Source: Tabrizicola thermarum (GTDB lineage Bacteria; Pseudomonadota; Alphaproteobacteria; Rhodobacterales; Rhodobacteraceae). Taken from it: a DNA stretch of 64,000 nucleotides. The notes beneath the pieces are model-generated. The model did no database searches. It saw only the letters and a list, made by a program, of their open reading frames with translations, and was not told the origin of the DNA. Below are positions 19,555 to 27,464 of the stretch, piece after piece. The translations under genes were made by a program, and so were the position numbers. Positions within the stretch are counted from its first letter, which is position 1. The number at the start of each line of letters is the position of its first letter. The stretch is taken from assembly GCF_003574395.1 (NCBI RefSeq), contig NZ_QMJY01000081.1, forward strand, positions 62,001 through 126,000, read 5' to 3'.

Positions 19555-22427
19555 TCCGCAGCCAGGATCCGGCGCGACCGGGCGGCCTGGGCCTCGTATT
19601 CCTTCTGCCACTCCGTCGGCCCGTTCGACGGGCTGACCTGCACCGCCGTCACCTTGTATTCCGGGCAGTTCGTCGCCCAGTCGCTGAAGTCCGTCGTGAC
19701 GACGTTCGCCTGCGTGCCGGGGAAGTGGAAGGTCGTGTAGACCACGCCCGGAGGCACCTTGTCGGTGAGCGTCGCCCGCAGCGTCGTCTCGCCCGAACGG
19801 CTGGCCAGCCGCACATAGTCGCCCTCGCGGATGCCCCGGTTCTCGGCGTCGTGCGGGTGGATCTCCAGCACATCCTCGTCATGCCAGACCACATTCGCCG
19901 TCCGCCGCGTCTGGGCGCCGACGTTGTACTGGCTCAGAATCCGCCCCGTGGTCAGCAAAAGCGGGAAGCGCGGCCCGGTCTTTTCGTCCGTCGCCACATA
20001 TTCGGTGCGGATGAACTTGCCCTTGCCGCGCACGAACCCGTCGATATGCATCAGCGGCGTACCCTCGGGCGCCTTTTCGTTGCAGGGCCACTGGACGCTG
20101 CCGAGCGTCTCCAGCTTCTCGTAGGTCACGCCCGCGAAGGACGGCGTGGTCATGGCGATTTCTTCCATGATCTGGCTGGGATGCGTGTAACCCCAGTTCG
20201 CCCCCATCGCGTTGGCAAACATCTGGGTGACTTCCCAGTCGGCATAGCCCTGCTTCGGCGCCATCACCTTGCGGACCATGTTGATCCGCCGCTCGGCATT
20301 GGTGAACGTCCCGTCCTTTTCGAGGAAGGTGGAGCCGGGGAAGAATACATGCGCGTAATTCGCCGTCTCGTTCAGGAACAGGTCGTGGACGATCACGCAT
20401 TCCATCGCCGCCAGCCCCGCCGCGACATGTTTCGTGTCGGGGTCGGATTGCAGGATGTCCTCGCCTTGGCAGTACAGGCCCTTGAACGACCCTTCCACGG
20501 CAGCGTCCAGCATGTTCGGGATGCGCAGGCCCGGCTCGGGGTCCAGCGTCACGCCCCAGGCCTTCTCATAGATCGCGCGGACTTCCGGGTTCTTCACATG
20601 GCGGTAGCCCGGCAGTTCATGCGGGAAGGACCCCATGTCGCAGGACCCCTGCACGTTGTTCTGCCCCCGCAGCGGGTTCACCCCCACACCGCGCCGCCCG
20701 ATATTGCCGGTCAGCATGGCGAGGTTGGCGATGCCGATGACGGTGGTGGAGCCCTGACTGTGCTCTGTCACCCCAAGCCCGTAGTAGATCGCCGCATTGC
20801 CTCCGGTCGCATACAGCCGCGCGGCCGCGCGCAGCTCTGCCGCCGGGACGCCCGTGACAAGCTCCACCGCCTCGGGGCTGTGGCGCGGGTCGCTGATGAA
20901 CTCGGCATAATCCTGGAACTCGTCCCAGTCGCAACGGCTGCGGATGAACGCTTCGTTGTAAAGCCCTTCGGTCACGATCACATGCGCCATGGCAGAGACC
21001 ACGGCCACGTTCGTCCCCGGCGTCAGCGCCAGATGATGCGCCGCCTTGTAATGCGGGCCTTCCACCGTTTCCGTCCGCCGCGGATCGACGACGATCAGCT
21101 TCGCGCCCTTGCGCAGCCGCTTCTTCATCCGGCTGGCGAACACCGGGTGCCCCGCATGGGGGTTCGCGCCGATGACCATGATGACATCGGCTTCTTCAAT
21201 CGAATCAAAGTCCTGCGTCCCGGCGCTGGTCCCGAAGGTCTGCCCCAGCCCATAGCCTGTGGGCGAATGGCACACCCGCGCGCAGGTGTCGGTGTTGTTG
21301 TTGCGGAACACCGCCCGGGCCAGTTTCTGCACCAGATAGGCTTCCTCATTGGTGCAGCGGCTGGAGGTGATGACCCCCACCGAATTCCGCCCGTATTTCG
21401 CCTGGATGCCCTTCATCTTGGCGGCGGCGAATTCCATCGCCTCGGCCCAGGAAACCTCGCGCCAGGGCTCCTCGATGGTCTCGCGGATCATCGGCTTCAG
21501 GATGCGGTCCTTGTGGGTGGCATAGCCATAGGCGAAGCGGCCCTTCACGCAGGAATGTCCCCGGTTGGCCTTGCCGTGCTTGTAGGGCGTCATGCGCACC
21601 AACTCGTCGCCGCGCATCTCGGCCTTGAACGAACAGCCCACCCCGCAATAGGCGCAGGTGGTGATTATCGACCGGTCGGGCGTCCCGATCTCGATCACCG
21701 ACTTCTCCTGCAAGGTCGCCGTCGGGCAGGCCTGCACGCAGGCGCCACAGGACACGCAGTCGCTGGCCAGGGCATTGTCCGACTTCGCCCCGAAGGACAC
21801 GCGGCTGTCGAAGCCCCGTCCCTCGATGGTCAGCGCGAAGGTGCCCTGCACCTCCTCACACGCCCGCACGCAGCGCGAGCACACGATGCATTTCTGCGGG
21901 TCATAGCTGAAATAGGGGTTGGAATCGTCCCGCGGTATATACAGCGGGTTCGCCTCGCCACTGGTATTGCGCGGCTTGAAGTGCGTATCTACAGCCTCAT
22001 ACCGCACATCGCGCAGGCCCACGGCCCCGGCCATGTCCTGCAACTCGCAGTCGCCGTTGGCGCTGCACGTCAGGCAGTCCAGCGGGTGGTCCGAGATATA
22101 CAGCTCCATCACCCCGCGCCGGAGCTGTTTCAGCTTGCCGGTCTGGGTGTGGACCTTCAGCCCCGGCGCAACCGGCGTGGTGCAGGAGGCCGGCGTCCCG
22201 GCCCGACCCTCGATCTCCACCAGGCACAGCCGGCAGGAGCCGAAGGCGTCAAGGCTGTCCGTCGCACACAGCTTCGGGACGGAAATCCCGATCTCGGCCG
22301 CCGCGCGCATGATCGAGGTCCCTTCCGGCACCGTCACGTCGAACCCGTCGATCGTCAGCGTGACCATCTGCTTCGATTTCACGGCAGGGGTGCCGAAATC
22401 GCGGTCGGGGATGATGAAGTCTTTCAT
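19551..22427 (-). CDS. fdsA: NAD-dependent formate dehydrogenase alpha (molybdenum) subunit
   Basis: Catalytic subunit oxidising formate to CO2. Its length of 958 residues matches my recollection of the R. capsulatus enzyme. The cofactor chain can be read directly. A 2Fe-2S site has Cys54, 65, 68 and 82. A NuoG-like cluster has His114, Cys118, 121 and 127. Two ferredoxin-type clusters have Cys180/183/186/190 and 224/227/230/234. The cluster next to the cofactor has Cys258/261/265/293. The molybdenum ligand is Cys386 in RVCHSPTGYGL, so it is a cysteine and not a selenocysteine enzyme. The bis-MGD domains fill the rest. It overlaps fdsB and fdhD by 4 bases each. Two dispersed-motif copies (21935, 21985) lie near residues 146-165. 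Confidence 0.98.
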   Translation of the reverse strand: MKDFIIPDRDFGTPAVKSKQMVTLTIDGFDVTVPEGTSIMRAAAEIGISVPKLCATDSLDAFGSCRLCLVEIEGRAGTPASCTTPVAPGLKVHTQTGKLKQLRRGVMELYISDHPLDCLTCSANGDCELQDMAGAVGLRDVRYEAVDTHFKPRNTSGEANPLYIPRDDSNPYFSYDPQKCIVCSRCVRACEEVQGTFALTIEGRGFDSRVSFGAKSDNALASDCVSCGACVQACPTATLQEKSVIEIGTPDRSIITTCAYCGVGCSFKAEMRGDELVRMTPYKHGKANRGHSCVKGRFAYGYATHKDRILKPMIRETIEEPWREVSWAEAMEFAAAKMKGIQAKYGRNSVGVITSSRCTNEEAYLVQKLARAVFRNNNTDTCARVCHSPTGYGLGQTFGTSAGTQDFDSIEEADVIMVIGANPHAGHPVFASRMKKRLRKGAKLIVVDPRRTETVEGPHYKAAHHLALTPGTNVAVVSAMAHVIVTEGLYNEAFIRSRCDWDEFQDYAEFISDPRHSPEAVELVTGVPAAELRAAARLYATGGNAAIYYGLGVTEHSQGSTTVIGIANLAMLTGNIGRRGVGVNPLRGQNNVQGSCDMGSFPHELPGYRHVKNPEVRAIYEKAWGVTLDPEPGLRIPNMLDAAVEGSFKGLYCQGEDILQSDPDTKHVAAGLAAMECVIVHDLFLNETANYAHVFFPGSTFLEKDGTFTNAERRINMVRKVMAPKQGYADWEVTQMFANAMGANWGYTHPSQIMEEIAMTTPSFAGVTYEKLETLGSVQWPCNEKAPEGTPLMHIDGFVRGKGKFIRTEYVATDEKTGPRFPLLLTTGRILSQYNVGAQTRRTANVVWHDEDVLEIHPHDAENRGIREGDYVRLASRSGETTLRATLTDKVPPGVVYTTFHFPGTQANVVTTDFSDWATNCPEYKVTAVQVSPSNGPTEWQKEYEAQAARSRRILAAE

Positions 22428-23929
22428 TCTGCGGCCTCCCGCTGCCGGGCGAAGTCATCGGGGAAATGGGTGATCGCGCTCAGCACCGGATAGGGCGTGA
22501 AGCCCCCAAGCGCGCAGAGCGAGCCGAATTTCATCGTGTTGCACAGATCGGTCAGGATCGGCATCGCCGAGGCATCGCCCCGGGCCAGCCGGTCAATGGT
22601 CTCCACCCCGCGGGTCGAGCCGATCCGGCAGGGCGTGCACTTGCCGCAGGACTCGATCGCGCAGAACTCCATGGCAAAGCGCGCCATCTGCAACATGTCA
22701 ACCGTGTCGTCGGCGACGGTCAGGCCGGCATGGCCGATGAGGCCGTCCTTCGCGCCGAACTCCTCATACCCGAAGGGCGTGTCGAAGAGCGACGGCGGGA
22801 ACCAGGCGCCCAGCGGCCCGCCCACCTGCACCGCCTTGACCGGCCGGCCACTGGCGGTGCCGCCCCCGATCCCGTTGACGATCTCGCCCAGGGTCAGCCC
22901 GAAGGCCACCTCATACAACCCGCCGTATTTCACGTTCCCGGCGATCTGCAACGGGATCGTCCCGCGCGACCGGCCCAGCCCGAAGTCCTTGTAGAAGGCC
23001 GCGCCCTTCGCCAGGATCACCGGCACCGAGGCCAGCGAGATCACGTTGTTCACCATGGTCGGCCGCCCCAGGAACCCCTGTAGCGCCGGCAGCGGCGGCT
23101 TGGCGCGGACCACGCCTCGCTTGCCCTCGAGGCTGTTCAGGAGGCTGGTCTCCTCGCCGCAGACATAGGCCCCTGCACCGACGCGGATTTCCATGTCGAA
23201 GGCCGCGCCCAGCACCCCGGCCTCGCGCGCGATCCGAACGGCGGCCTCCATCACCCGGATCGCCACCGGATATTCGCTGCGTATATACACATAGCCCTTG
23301 GTCGCCCCGCAGGCGAGGCCCGCAATCGCCATGCCCTCGATCAGGCAGAAGGGATCGCCCTCCATCAGCATCCGGTCGGCGAAGGTGGCGCTGTCGCCCT
23401 CATCCGCGTTGCAGACGATGTATTTCCGCTCGCCAGGCGCTTCCGAAACGGTCTTCCACTTGATCCCGGTCGGGAAGCCCGCACCACCCCGGCCCCGCAG
23501 CCCGGACTCCGTCACCTCGGCCACGATCTCGGGCCTGGTCATCCCCTTCGCGCGGTCCAGCCCCACCAGCCCGCCATGCGCGCGGTAGTCGTCCAGCGAC
23601 AAGGGGTCGATCACGCCCACCCGGGCAAAGGTCAGCCGCGTCTGCCCCTTCATCCAGGGCAACTCCTCGACCAGCCCGACCGCCTTGGGATGCGCGGCCA
23701 GATCCCCGAACAACCCCGGCACATCGGCCAGCGTCATCGGCCCGAAGCCCAGCCGACCCCCGGCGGAAACCACCTCGACCAGCGGCTCCAGCCAGACCAT
23801 CCCGCGCGAGCCATTCCGCACGACCTCGATGGAAACCCCGCGCGCCGCGCCCTGGGCCACAATCGCCTCGGCGATCCGGTCAGCCCCCAGCGCCACCGCC
23901 GCCGAATCCAGAGGAACGAAAACCTTCAT
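22424..23929 (-). CDS. fdsB: NAD-dependent formate dehydrogenase beta subunit (NuoF-like)
   Basis: Diaphorase subunit with FMN, NAD and a 4Fe-4S cluster, 501 residues. A thioredoxin-like N-terminal domain of about 130 residues is followed by the NuoF-type core. FMN/NAD binding is seen in GLRGRGGAGFPTGIKW and ADEGDSATFADR. The cluster motif is ESCGKCTPCRIG near residue 420. It passes electrons from FdsA via FdsG to NAD. It overlaps fdsG by 4 bases. A dispersed-motif copy is at 23281. Confidence 0.97.
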   Translation of the reverse strand: MKVFVPLDSAAVALGADRIAEAIVAQGAARGVSIEVVRNGSRGMVWLEPLVEVVSAGGRLGFGPMTLADVPGLFGDLAAHPKAVGLVEELPWMKGQTRLTFARVGVIDPLSLDDYRAHGGLVGLDRAKGMTRPEIVAEVTESGLRGRGGAGFPTGIKWKTVSEAPGERKYIVCNADEGDSATFADRMLMEGDPFCLIEGMAIAGLACGATKGYVYIRSEYPVAIRVMEAAVRIAREAGVLGAAFDMEIRVGAGAYVCGEETSLLNSLEGKRGVVRAKPPLPALQGFLGRPTMVNNVISLASVPVILAKGAAFYKDFGLGRSRGTIPLQIAGNVKYGGLYEVAFGLTLGEIVNGIGGGTASGRPVKAVQVGGPLGAWFPPSLFDTPFGYEEFGAKDGLIGHAGLTVADDTVDMLQMARFAMEFCAIESCGKCTPCRIGSTRGVETIDRLARGDASAMPILTDLCNTMKFGSLCALGGFTPYPVLSAITHFPDDFARQREAAE

Positions 23930-24384
23930 TTCGCCACCTCCGCCAGCACGCCCTCATCCACCCGGCCCACCAGCCGCCCGTCCACCATCGCCGCCGGTCC
24001 GCAGGCGCAGAGGCCCAGGCAGAATACCGGCTCCAGCGTGACGCGGCCGTCCGGCGTCGTCTCGTGCCAACCGATCCCAAGCGCCTTCTTGATCCGGTCG
24101 GCCACCGCATCCGCGCCCATGGTCTGGCAGGCCTCGGCCCGGCACAGCTTCAGCACATGCCGGCCCGCCGGGGCCGAGCGGAAATCGTGGTAGAAACTGA
24201 CCACCCCATGTACTTCCGCCTTCGACAGCATCAGCGCCTTGGCGATCTGCGGCACCGCAGCCTCGGGGATGTATCCAAACGCTTCCTGCACCGCATGGAG
24301 GATCGGCAGCAGCGGGCCCTCCAGCCCCTGATGGGCCTCAAGGATCTCGGCGATCCGGTCGGAATGGTCGTGGGAATCGAGCAT
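23926..24384 (-). CDS. fdsG: NAD-dependent formate dehydrogenase gamma subunit (NuoE-like)
   Basis: 2Fe-2S thioredoxin-fold subunit, 152 residues. The ligand Cys residues are in KLCRAEACQTMG and in PVFCLGLCACGPAA. First gene of the fds structural operon. The 89-base gap upstream contains a good promoter and a LysR-type palindrome, described separately. Confidence 0.96.
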   Translation of the reverse strand: MLDSHDHSDRIAEILEAHQGLEGPLLPILHAVQEAFGYIPEAAVPQIAKALMLSKAEVHGVVSFYHDFRSAPAGRHVLKLCRAEACQTMGADAVADRIKKALGIGWHETTPDGRVTLEPVFCLGLCACGPAAMVDGRLVGRVDEGVLAEVAK

Positions 24385-24413
24385 GCGGGCAGACCTCTGG
24401 CTGGCATCCCAAG

Positions 24414-24442
24414 GTATACGCCCGGCTTGATACGATTTTCAA
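24414..24442 (-). promoter_or_regulatory. Candidate promoter of the fds operon
   Basis: On the minus strand TTGAAA (-35, 24442-24437) and GTATAC (-10, 24419-24414) are separated by 17 bases. This places the start of transcription about 20-25 bases before the fdsG ATG. An overlapping alternative -35, TTGACG, is at 24459-24454. This is the best promoter-like pair in the gap. Confidence 0.55.
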
Positions 24443-24460
24443 TGTCGATATACCGTCAAA

Positions 24461-24479
24461 CGATAGATTGAACCTATCG
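24461..24479. promoter_or_regulatory. LysR-type operator palindrome
   Basis: CGATAG-N7-CTATCG is a perfect 6-bp dyad that contains the T-N11-A core of LysR-type sites (T at 24464, A at 24476). It overlaps the stop codon of the upstream lysR gene. It lies about 20 bases upstream of the proposed fds -35, the normal recognition-site position. Confidence 0.7.
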
Positions 24480-25355
24480 AAACAGCCGCACTGCCTCGTC
24501 CACCAGCGCCTGCAAGACCGGGGTCTGCGGGTCCCGCCGCGCCGCGATCAGGCCCACGGTATGCTCGGCCTCCGGCTCGACGATGGGGATCGACACCAGC
24601 CGCCCATCGGCCACGAACATGTCGGCCAGCTTCTTCGGCACCACGCTCGCCCAGCGCCCGGTCAGCACATGGGCGACCAGCGCCATGGTGGAGTTCGACT
24701 CGATCATCGGCTGGGCATCCACCCCCGCCTCGCCCAGATGCTGGTTCACGATCCGCCGGTTCTGCATGTCGGATGTCAGCAGGCACAACGGCACGCTGGC
24801 CAGATCAGCCCAGCTGACCTGCCGCCGATGCGCGATCTCCGACCCCGGCGCGATGAGCAGCCGGTAGAATTCGGTATAAAGCGGCACCTGAGACACCCGG
24901 CCCAATGGCTCATTGTCCAGATAGGTGATCCCCGCCTCCAGATCCAGCGCCTCGATCCCGGTCAGGATTTCCACGCTGGTCCGCGACAGGATCGACACCC
25001 GGACGTTGGGGTGCTTCTGCGTGAAGGGCCCTGTCAGATCGGCCACCATCGGCAGCGCCGTCGGGATCACCCCGATCCGAAGGTTGCCCGACAGGCCCGA
25101 CCGCACCACCCGCATCTCGTCCTTCAGGGCCCGCACGTCGCCGACAATGCCCAGCGCCCGGTCCAGCACGCGCTGGCCTTCCGGTGTCAGGCCCTGGAAC
25201 CGGCTGCCCCGGAACACCAGCTGCACACCCAGCTGATCCTCCAGCTGCCGGATCGCGCTGGACAGCGAGGGCTGCGTGACCCCGCAGACCTCGGCGGCGC
25301 GACCGAAGTGCCGTTCCTTTGCCAGAGCGATGAACATTTCCAGCTTGTCGATCAT
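24474..25355 (-). CDS. LysR-family regulator, probable activator of the fds operon
   Basis: 293 residues. N-terminal winged helix (MFIALAKERHFGRAAEVCGVTQPSL split as the usual LysR HTH, residues 7-30) and a C-terminal substrate-binding domain beginning near residue 90 (GNLRIGVIPTALPMV). It lies directly upstream of fdsG in the same direction, with a T-N11-A dyad in between. Control of formate dehydrogenase is therefore the natural inference; the ligand is unknown. ATG 25355 is fixed by the family start. It is divergent from the S49 peptidase gene across 60 bases. Confidence 0.92.
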   Translation of the reverse strand: MIDKLEMFIALAKERHFGRAAEVCGVTQPSLSSAIRQLEDQLGVQLVFRGSRFQGLTPEGQRVLDRALGIVGDVRALKDEMRVVRSGLSGNLRIGVIPTALPMVADLTGPFTQKHPNVRVSILSRTSVEILTGIEALDLEAGITYLDNEPLGRVSQVPLYTEFYRLLIAPGSEIAHRRQVSWADLASVPLCLLTSDMQNRRIVNQHLGEAGVDAQPMIESNSTMALVAHVLTGRWASVVPKKLADMFVADGRLVSIPIVEPEAEHTVGLIAARRDPQTPVLQALVDEAVRLFR

Positions 25356-25415
25356 TCCCGAACCCTGCCGCGCCGCGCCCTTGCCCGCAAGCCCTGCACG
25401 GCTTACCTCTGGCCC

Positions 25416-26207
25416 ATGCGCCGCTTCATCCCCTTCCTGCCGAAACCCGCCATCGTCCCTGTGATCCGCCTGTCCGGCACCATCGGCACCGGCACCCGGT
25501 CCCTGAACGACGAGGCGCTGGCGCCCCTGATCGACAAGGCCTTCAGGCTGAAACCCGCCGCCGTGGCGCTTCAGATCAACTCTCCCGGCGGATCGGCGGT
25601 GCAGTCCAGCCTGATCGCCGCCCGCATCCGCAGGCTGGCGGACGAGAAGAAGATCCCCGTCCACGCCTTTGTCGAGGATGTCGCAGCCTCGGGCGGCTAC
25701 TGGCTGGCCTGCGCGGCGGATGACATCTGGGTGGATCACAGCAGCATCGTCGGGTCGATCGGCGTGATCTTCGCGTCCTTCGGCTTTCCCGAGCTGATGG
25801 CGCGGCAAGGGGTCGAACGGCGGGTTGTCACCGCTGGCCGCTCGAAAAGTTTCGCCGACCCCTTCCTGCCGCAGAAGCCCGAGGATGTGGAACGGCTCAG
25901 GGCTCTGCAAACCCCGATCCATCAGGCCTTCATCGACCATGTGAAACGCTCGCGCGGGGCGCGGCTGGATCAGACGGCGGATCTCTTCAACGCCGACATC
26001 TGGGTGGGCCAGCAGTCGGTGGACCTTGGCCTTGCCGATGGCATCGCCCACATGATCCCCAAGCTGAAGGAGCTGTATGGCGACAAGGTGAAGCCGGTCC
26101 CCTTCGGCCGCAAGCGCAGCCTGTTCCAGCGGCTGGGCCTGTCGCTCATCGACGAAACCCTCGGCGCGGTCGAGGATCGGGCGCTCTGGGCGCGCTACGG
26201 CCTCTAG
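25416..26207 (+). CDS. S49 family serine peptidase (SppA/SohB-like)
   Basis: 263-residue protease of the ClpP/crotonase fold. The catalytic Ser92 lies in ASGGYWLA and the general-base Lys144 in TAGRSKSFADPF, both typical of S49 peptidases. There is no obvious N-terminal membrane helix, although the start is hydrophobic and proline-rich. Substrates may be signal-peptide remnants or membrane proteins. The next two genes follow with no gap. Confidence 0.92.
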   Translation: MRRFIPFLPKPAIVPVIRLSGTIGTGTRSLNDEALAPLIDKAFRLKPAAVALQINSPGGSAVQSSLIAARIRRLADEKKIPVHAFVEDVAASGGYWLACAADDIWVDHSSIVGSIGVIFASFGFPELMARQGVERRVVTAGRSKSFADPFLPQKPEDVERLRALQTPIHQAFIDHVKRSRGARLDQTADLFNADIWVGQQSVDLGLADGIAHMIPKLKELYGDKVKPVPFGRKRSLFQRLGLSLIDETLGAVEDRALWARYGL

Positions 26208-26393
26208 ATGCTGTTCAAGATCATCCTCGTCTTCCTGCTGGCCATGGTCCTGATCGCCCTGATCGGCCGTGCCCTGTTCCCCGGCGCCCTGCCCCGCGTG
26301 ATGCAGAAACGACGTGATCCCCCTCGCTGCGGCAAATGCGGGCGCTACCTCATCGGCACGACGACGTGCGACTGCGGAGGGAAGGCGAAATGA
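26208..26393 (+). CDS. Small membrane protein with a zinc-ribbon-like tail
   Basis: 61 residues of unknown function. One N-terminal transmembrane helix (ILVFLLAMVLIALIG) is followed by a basic linker. A cysteine knuckle CGKCGRYL and CDCGG gives four Cys able to bind one zinc. It starts immediately after the peptidase stop codon, and its stop overlaps the SDR start by 4 bases, so all three genes are co-translated. Confidence 0.8.
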   Translation: MLFKIILVFLLAMVLIALIGRALFPGALPRVMQKRRDPPRCGKCGRYLIGTTTCDCGGKAK

Positions 26394-27163
26394 CGGCACT
26401 GGTGACGGGGGCGGGCAAGCGGTTGGGCCGGGCGATGGCGCTGTATCTGGCGCAGCGCGGGCATGATGTCGCCGTCCACTACGCCTCCTCCGCAGACGAG
26501 GCCGAAACCGTGGCTGCCGAGATCCGCGCCATGGGCCGCCGCGCGCAGACCTTCCGCGCCGACCTGCTGATCGAGGCCGAGATGCAGGCCCTGATCCCCG
26601 CCGCCACCGCCGCGCTCGGGCCGCTGACCGTTCTGGTCAACAACGCCTCGATCTTCGAATACGACCGCATCGACACCGCGACCCGCGAAAGCTGGGACCG
26701 GCACATCGAATCGAACCTGCGCGCGCCCTATGTCCTGACGCAAGGCTTCGCCCGCCAGTGCCCCCCGGCCACCACCGACGAGAACGGAGAGCCCCTCGCC
26801 CGGGGCCTGATCGTCAACATGATCGACCAGCGCATCCTGAAGCTGACGCCCGAGTTCAGCACCTACACCATCGCCAAGATGGGCCTCTGGGCGCTGACCC
26901 GCACCGCCGCCCAGGGCCTTGCGCCCCATATCCGCGTCAACGCCATCGGCCCCGGCCCCACGCTTCAAGGCGCGCGCCAGTCGGCCGAACACTTCGCCCG
27001 CCAGCGCGCCGCGACTGTCCTGGAACGCGGCGCGAACCTGCAGGACATCACCGCAGCCCTGGGGTTCTTCCTCGACAGCCCCGCCGTCACCGGGCAGTTC
27101 ATCGCGGTCGACGGCGGCCAGCATCTCGGCTGGAAGACACCCGACGTTCTGGGCGTGGAATAG
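26390..27163 (+). CDS. Short-chain dehydrogenase, pteridine-reductase-like (FolM type)
   Basis: 257-residue NADPH-dependent SDR. The cofactor motif is TGAGKRLG (6-13), the TGX3RXG form typical of pteridine reductases rather than the usual TGxxxGxG. The catalytic set is Asp146, Tyr159 and Lys163. Asp replaces the usual Ser at the same 13-residue distance from Tyr as in PTR1-type enzymes. A role in dihydromonapterin or dihydropteridine reduction is likely but not proven. It overlaps the small gene upstream by 4 bases. Confidence 0.88.
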   Translation: MTALVTGAGKRLGRAMALYLAQRGHDVAVHYASSADEAETVAAEIRAMGRRAQTFRADLLIEAEMQALIPAATAALGPLTVLVNNASIFEYDRIDTATRESWDRHIESNLRAPYVLTQGFARQCPPATTDENGEPLARGLIVNMIDQRILKLTPEFSTYTIAKMGLWALTRTAAQGLAPHIRVNAIGPGPTLQGARQSAEHFARQRAATVLERGANLQDITAALGFFLDSPAVTGQFIAVDGGQHLGWKTPDVLGVE

Positions 27164-27464
27164 CCCATCCCTGCGTCAACTGCGGCAACTTGTCCACTTC
27201 TGATGCCCATGTCACAGGACAGTCATGATTCATTTGGAATTTCAGGGATTTGCGTCGGATGGAAAAAATTTATCAAGTCAAATCAATGTCTTGCCAAAGT
27301 GCCTAAAAAATAGGCAACCCCATGAACCGGGCCGAAAACAAGGAAAATTCCGCTCTCCCGAAATCTTCTCCGCAGAGTTATCCCCAGATTCCGTGGACAG
27401 CTTTGCTATTGCCTCGCGCTTCGGTTGGTGGCAGCCCCAGGGTAGAATCGACAGACTGTAAACC
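27164..27464. other. AT-rich intergenic region upstream of uvrC
   Basis: 301 bases without a gene and clearly richer in A/T than its surroundings, especially 27225-27400. It holds a small hairpin TGCCTA-N5-TAGGCA (27300-27316) and a run of TTGAT/TTGAC direct repeats on the minus strand near 27270-27290. It also holds TTATCCCCA (27378-27386), one mismatch from a DnaA box, with weaker TTGTCCAC-like copies near 27190 and, inverted, near 27393. The uvrC promoter must be here; I could not fix a -10/-35 pair. Confidence 0.6.

Noticed and set aside
19551-22427. Selenocysteine formate dehydrogenase
   Set aside because: The molybdenum ligand position is a normal cysteine codon (Cys386) and no in-frame UGA or SECIS-like hairpin is needed.
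19533-22493. Very long open frame (986 codons) opposite fdsA
   Set aside because: It is the antisense shadow of a GC-rich gene. The protein is Arg/His/Gly/Pro rich with no known fold, whereas the minus strand encodes a full-length FdsA with every metal ligand.
27270-27292. FNR box in the uvrC upstream region
   Set aside because: TTGAT-TTGAC-TTGAT on the minus strand is a direct repeat, not the TTGAT-N4-ATCAA dyad.
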